DNA from: Starkeya sp. ORNL1
GTDB taxonomy: Bacteria; Pseudomonadota; Alphaproteobacteria; Rhizobiales; Xanthobacteraceae
Length of the DNA: 64,000 bases
Assembly: GCF_012971745.1 (NCBI RefSeq)
Contig: NZ_CP048834.1
Coordinates: forward strand, 62,001-126,000
Direction: 5' to 3'
The position numbers and the translations under genes were made by a program. Position 1 is the stretch's first letter. Every line of letters begins with the position of its first letter. The notes beneath the pieces were generated by a model that had not been told where the DNA came from, made no database searches, and saw only the letters and a program-made list of their open reading frames with translations. Positions 61,001 to 64,000 of the stretch are shown here, piece after piece.

Positions 61001-64000
61001 GCCGAGGCGGGCCAACTCGCCGTTGGTTTCAGTCGAGGTGCGCTGGAAGGTCTCCAGCACGCCGGAACTGCGGCTCTCGATGGAATCGAGCAAGGTCTCG
61101 CCGAGGCGGGCGAGCTCGGCATTGGTTTCGGTCGAGGTGCGCTGGAAGGTTTGCAGCACGCCGGCACTGCGGCTGTCGATGGTATCGAGCAGAGTTTCGC
61201 CGATGCGGGCGAGCTCGCTGTTGGTCTCGCCGGAGGTGCGCTGGAAGGCCTCCAGCACGCCGGCGCTGCGGCTCTCGATGGTATCGAGCAGGGTCTCGCC
61301 GACGCGGGTGAGCTCGCTGTTGGTCTCGCCGGAGGTGCGCTGGAAGGCCTCGAGAACGCCGGCGCTGCGGCTCTCGATGGTATCGAGCAGGGTCTCGCCG
61401 ACGCGGGTGAGCTCGCTATTGGTCGCGTTAGAGGTGCGCTGGAAGCTCTCCAGCACGCCGGCGGCGCGGCTCTCGATGGTCTCGATCATCGCACCGCTGG
61501 CGCGCAGCATCTCGTCGGCGCGGCCGGCGGTCGCCGCCTCGAAGGCAGTGACGACGCCGTTGGAGCGGGTCTCCAGCGTGTGCAGCAAGGTGTCGCTGGC
61601 ACGCAGGATATCGTCGACGGCGCCGCCGCGGGTGTGCTCCAGGGCCTGGAGCAGGCCGGCGCGGTGATTGTCGATCGCGGCGAGCACTTCGCCACTGGCG
61701 CGGGTGATCTCGCTGGCAATGCCGACGCTGCGGTCATTGAGCGCGCCGAGGAAGCCATTGCCGCTGTCGTCGACCAGGCGCGCCAGTTCGGCGGTGCGGG
61801 CGTCGAACAGGGTGGCGACTTCGCCGGCGCGATCGAGCAGATGGCGGCTGACATTGTCGGCCAGCAGATTGAGCGTGCGCTCCATCGCGCCGGTCTCGTC
61901 GCGCAGTTGCCCGCTGACCGACTCGATGCGGTGGGCGAGCGAGTCGGCGAGGCCGGCGCCGCGCACCTCGATCGAGGTGGCGACGGTTTCCAGGCGGCCG
62001 ACCACCAGCTCCTCGAAGCGGCTGACGCGCGCATCGAGCGTGCCGGCGACTTCCAGCGCGCGGTTGCCGAGGGTGCGGTCGGCGAAGTCGAGCCGCTCTG
62101 TCAGCGCATCGGTCACCACCTTGGTGCGGTCGACGAAGAAGCCGTCGAGGGTGCGCAGCGAACCGTCCATGGTTTCGCTGGCGAGCTTGGTGCCGTCGGT
62201 CACGGTGCGGGCGAACTCGACGGTGCGGTTGGCCAGCGTCTCGTTGAGGCTGTGCACGCGGCGGTCGAGCGCGGCCTCGATATTGGCGAGGCGCTCGTCG
62301 AGCGCGTTGCTGACGCTGAGGACGCGGGTGTCGAGCACGTTCTCGACGATGCCGAGCCGCTGGTCGAGCGCGATCGCGACTTCCGAGGTCTTGCTGGAGA
62401 CGCGTTCGTCGAAGCCGGCGAGATTGACCTCCATGCTCCGGGTGACGGCATCGACCCGCTGGGTGATCTGGTTGACCAGGCCGCCGCCGTGGGTCTTCAC
62501 GGTCTCGTCGAAGCTGCGCAGCCCATCCGTGATCTGGCGGCCGAGCACGCCGGAATCATTGCCGATGCGGTTGGCGAGCTCGCCGCCGCGCACCGAGATG
62601 GTCTCCTCGAACGCCTTGAGGCGGGCGTTCAGCATCTCCTTCATCGCCTCGCCCTTGGCGCCGATGGTGGAGGAGAGCATTTCCGCGGTTTCGCGGAACT
62701 GGTCGGTGACCTTGCCGCCGCGGGTGCCGATCGCCTGCGCCACATTGGCGCCGATCTGCTCCATGCGCTCGGTCATCATGTCGCTCTTCGACGACAGGTC
62801 GATCGCCCACCGCTCTGCCGCGCTTTCCAGCGACTGGGTCACGCCCGCGCCGGCGTCGGAGAGCTGGTCGGTAACGCGCTGGCCGGTCTCGGCCAGCAGG
62901 CGCTCCAGTTCGACGCCGCGCACCGCGACGGTGTCGTAGATGCGGTTGCCGGTGTCGGCGATGCGGTCGGCGAGGTCGCCGCCACGTACCGTGATGGTCT
63001 CGGCGACGCGGGTGCCGGTCTCCTCGAGCTTGCGCACGACGTCGCCGCCGCGCAGCGACAGGTCGAGCACCAGAGCTTCGCCGGTGCTCTTGAGGGTATG
63101 GTTGACCTCGTTGGCACGCACCGCGATCTCGTCGGCGAGGCGGGTGCCGGTGTCGACCAGGGCGTTGGTGATCTCGTCCGAGCGCGAGGTCAGCGTCTCG
63201 GTCAGCGTCAGCGTGGTCGCGGTGAGCTTGGCGCCCATCTCGTCGGTGCGGCTGGTGACGACGTCGGACAGCTCGGTCGCGGTACGCAGCAGATGCGAGC
63301 CGATCTCGTCGGTACGCGCCGCCAGCGTCTCGGCGAGGTCGGAGGTGACACCCGAAAGCCGACGGCTGATGTCGTCGGTCTTCGAGGTCAGGGTGGTGAT
63401 GAGGTGCTCGCTGGCGCCGGTGAGGTTCTCGTTCACCTCGGTGCCGGTGACGTGCAGGCGGTCGATCAGGTCGCCGCCCTTGTCGGTGAGCGCATCGATG
63501 ATGGTGTCGCCCACGCGGCCGAGCGCCAGAGTGATGTGCTCGCCCTTGTCCGCCAGCGTATGGGTGACGCGGTCGGCGGCCTCCATCACGCTCGCATTGA
63601 TGCGCTCGCTGACGCCTTCGACCTCGTGGGAGAAGGAGACGTGGGCGCCGGCGATGGAATCGCGGATGCGGTCGGCATGCGAGAGGATGGTCTCGCGCTC
63701 GGACACCAGCTCCTCGATGAGGCTGCGCACGCGCATCTCGTTTTCGTCATAGGCGCGCTCGAGCACGGCGACTTCGCTGCGCACCATGGCTTCGAGTTCG
63801 CCGGCGCGGGCAATGGTGCGCTCGACGCCGTCGCCCATGGCGGCGACCTCGCGACGGATGGCTTCGCCGACGGTGACGACGGAATCCATCGCCACTGCAT
63901 CGGGCTCGGCGAGGCGGACGGCGACCTGCGCCATGGAATGCGCGACGATGCGCATTTCCTGGGTGCGGCTGACCATGCCGGCGAGCACGAAGAAGAAGAT
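58037..64000 (-). CDS. giant repetitive membrane-anchored protein, growth pole ring (GPR)-like; N-terminus outside window
   Basis: 1987 aa visible, entering from the right edge within a hydrophobic segment (IFFFVLAGMV), so the N-terminus and part of a TM region are missing. From about 150 to 1500 it is amphipathic helix built from 22-residue units (GTRVAETITVRGGDLADR type) and then about twenty 33-residue units (LSEAFVADLDNRAGNI type), all multiples of 11 as in apolipoprotein-like helices. A coiled coil, a Pro/Ala-rich linker (about 1690-1850) and a conserved C-terminal domain (ESLDSLSVDIARMIDHEAA, VFTRRLYTMQGQ, YRRDPEFHETVDRY) follow. Size and layout match the Agrobacterium GPR protein, needed for polar growth in Hyphomicrobiales. 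The identity is inferred from architecture. Confidence 0.85.
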   Translation of the reverse strand: MFFFVLAGMVSRTQEMRIVAHSMAQVAVRLAEPDAVAMDSVVTVGEAIRREVAAMGDGVERTIARAGELEAMVRSEVAVLERAYDENEMRVRSLIEELVSERETILSHADRIRDSIAGAHVSFSHEVEGVSERINASVMEAADRVTHTLADKGEHITLALGRVGDTIIDALTDKGGDLIDRLHVTGTEVNENLTGASEHLITTLTSKTDDISRRLSGVTSDLAETLAARTDEIGSHLLRTATELSDVVTSRTDEMGAKLTATTLTLTETLTSRSDEITNALVDTGTRLADEIAVRANEVNHTLKSTGEALVLDLSLRGGDVVRKLEETGTRVAETITVRGGDLADRIADTGNRIYDTVAVRGVELERLLAETGQRVTDQLSDAGAGVTQSLESAAERWAIDLSSKSDMMTERMEQIGANVAQAIGTRGGKVTDQFRETAEMLSSTIGAKGEAMKEMLNARLKAFEETISVRGGELANRIGNDSGVLGRQITDGLRSFDETVKTHGGGLVNQITQRVDAVTRSMEVNLAGFDERVSSKTSEVAIALDQRLGIVENVLDTRVLSVSNALDERLANIEAALDRRVHSLNETLANRTVEFARTVTDGTKLASETMDGSLRTLDGFFVDRTKVVTDALTERLDFADRTLGNRALEVAGTLDARVSRFEELVVGRLETVATSIEVRGAGLADSLAHRIESVSGQLRDETGAMERTLNLLADNVSRHLLDRAGEVATLFDARTAELARLVDDSGNGFLGALNDRSVGIASEITRASGEVLAAIDNHRAGLLQALEHTRGGAVDDILRASDTLLHTLETRSNGVVTAFEAATAGRADEMLRASGAMIETIESRAAGVLESFQRTSNATNSELTRVGETLLDTIESRSAGVLEAFQRTSGETNSELTRVGETLLDTIESRSAGVLEAFQRTSGETNSELARIGETLLDTIDSRSAGVLQTFQRTSTETNAELARLGETLLDSIESRSSGVLETFQRTSTETNGELARLGETLLGNMENRTGELVAALQRSTGDAAGEVARFSDDLLTNLESRTSGLVSAVQQATGSVAGEIARIGEELVSSLDGRTGSLVAAVQQTTGGTIGELARLSEAFVASLDDRAGNIVTAIQQSTGGASGEIARLSEAFVADLDNRAGNIVAAIQQSTGGASGEIARLSEAFVADLDSRTGNIVAAIQQSTGGASGEIARLSEEFVSSLDTRTGNLLAVMQETTGNTTGEIARIGEAFIAEFDNRAGNLVSAVQQSTGGATGELARLSEEFAAGLDTRTSNLVSVVRDTAGEASGELARIGEELVAGIDGRAGALIEAMRLTAGETGGEIARIGEELLSGLDGRAVSLVGAVQQTAGQATGDITRASDELLGAIEARAGALVDTLRLTAGTTATEFSRVGDDLLGALENRGSGLIEAISESGRNAIAGIAATNDAVKGDVNGVLDRLGEMNGLLQQVLAGAAANLASIEGAISERLDVFRNTVAHVEDATRLTSDRLEDQIKDLRGVSTGVLEEVAGLTQRFTEQAGVISGVAGALNDTHLRIDSTLVDRRESITGLSDALAAKAEELDTRLAHFASLLQDALQSAEGRAHEISRVVADSTARSTEAIANQQDQVRKTSEEERERTAAALRAAYEKTVGEVSALMGKATQGFGEAAKELKDSAADVQRVLETTRQELKRGVLELPTETEASAATMRRAVAEQIKALAELNEIVARQGRALDIAEPAPRNRLGATSAAVAESGPVAPARFSSYSRSEPAAAPAPRPEPAAPAPVAAQPAPTQAAPAQPAPRPAAPPTPAPTPAPAAATPPAASAAAAPRTAAPPLADTRGGWLSELLARASGDSAETAPAAPVEQPAPARPAARTEDPLAGQPERPVHHTIESLDSLSVDIARMIDHEAAVELWERYKRGERNVFTRRLYTMQGQQTFEEIRRKYRRDPEFHETVDRYIAEFERLLDQVARDDRGQVLTKTYLTSDTGKVYTLLAHAAGRFD
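59725..61705 (-). repeat. array of about twenty 99-bp coding repeats
   Basis: In-frame 33-codon units of the giant gene. Neighbouring copies are nearly identical in places, for example 60414-60710 (LSEAFVADLD units) and 61222-61419 (VGETLLDTIES units). Others have diverged to about half identity. The period is exactly 99 bp across the array. Confidence 0.8.

Noticed and set aside
59184..61667. 827-codon forward-strand open frame opposite the giant gene
   Set aside because: It is a shadow of the repetitive, GC-biased reverse-strand gene: Ser/Arg/Pro-rich, no domain, no ribosome site. The reverse strand has a terminator, conserved C-terminal domain and regular amphipathic repeats.
59725..61705. 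Regular 99-bp direct repeats as a possible CRISPR or satellite array
   Set aside because: Units are in-frame codons of a long protein with no spacers; similarity follows amino-acid constraints.

Overview
The window is a stretch of high-GC, gene-dense alphaproteobacterial chromosome. Several features point to Hyphomicrobiales (Rhizobiales): a giant polarity/growth-pole type coiled-coil protein at the right edge, a GnnA/GnnB-like pair for 2,3-diaminoglucose lipid A, a STAS-fused MlaE, and abundant palindromic intergenic repeats. The style resembles Xanthobacteraceae (Ancylobacter/Starkeya-like), but that family-level guess is inference. There is no rRNA, CRISPR array, prophage or plasmid backbone. 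One tRNA-Lys and one intact IS5-family element are present.

Layout. 1-3.2 kb: a GMC oxidoreductase (cut by the left edge), malonyl-CoA decarboxylase, and manganese transporter MntH, whose promoter lies between two dyads. 3.2-6.3 kb: DUF3750 protein, lytic transglycosylase, cyclopropane fatty acid synthase. 6.3-10.2 kb: a TetR-controlled EmrAB pump. 10.2-13.1 kb: a leucine leader peptide/attenuator, leuA and a coupled serine hydrolase. 13.1-16 kb: the pabB-pabA-pabC operon for p-aminobenzoate. 16.2-19.4 kb: a tripartite tricarboxylate transporter (tctC-B-A). 19.4-22.2 kb: tRNA-Lys, two small proteins, a transglutaminase-like protein and an Old Yellow Enzyme. 22.3-25.7 kb: a MarR-controlled second EmrAB pump. 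25.8-30 kb: small proteins, a DapA-family protein lacking the Schiff-base lysine, pncB, and an IS inserted exactly at the pncB stop codon. 30-36.1 kb: an envelope cluster (TM/SH3 protein, gnnA, gnnB, murJ). 36.2-40.7 kb: an RND pump. 40.8-49.8 kb: mixed metabolism and transport, including a glycosyltransferase/phosphoesterase pair and a cytochrome c'/b561 pair whose b561 gene is frameshifted. 49.8-52.3 kb: a stand-alone Lrp-type sensor domain, TPP riboswitch-thiD, and a dipeptide epimerase. 52.4-56.5 kb: an Mla-type lipid transport operon. 56.5-58 kb: three small secreted or membrane proteins. 58-64 kb: the giant repeat protein, open at the right edge.

Much of the window concerns the cell envelope: Mla lipid transport, GnnA/B lipid A chemistry, MurJ, CFA synthase, transglycosylase, GT4/phosphoesterase, three multidrug pumps and the growth-pole-type protein. 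Regulatory sites are unusually readable by eye: mntH dyads, TetR twin operators, a MarR palindrome, a leu attenuator and a THI box. Three families of dispersed intergenic repeats run through the window, and one copy has become the C-terminus of PabA.
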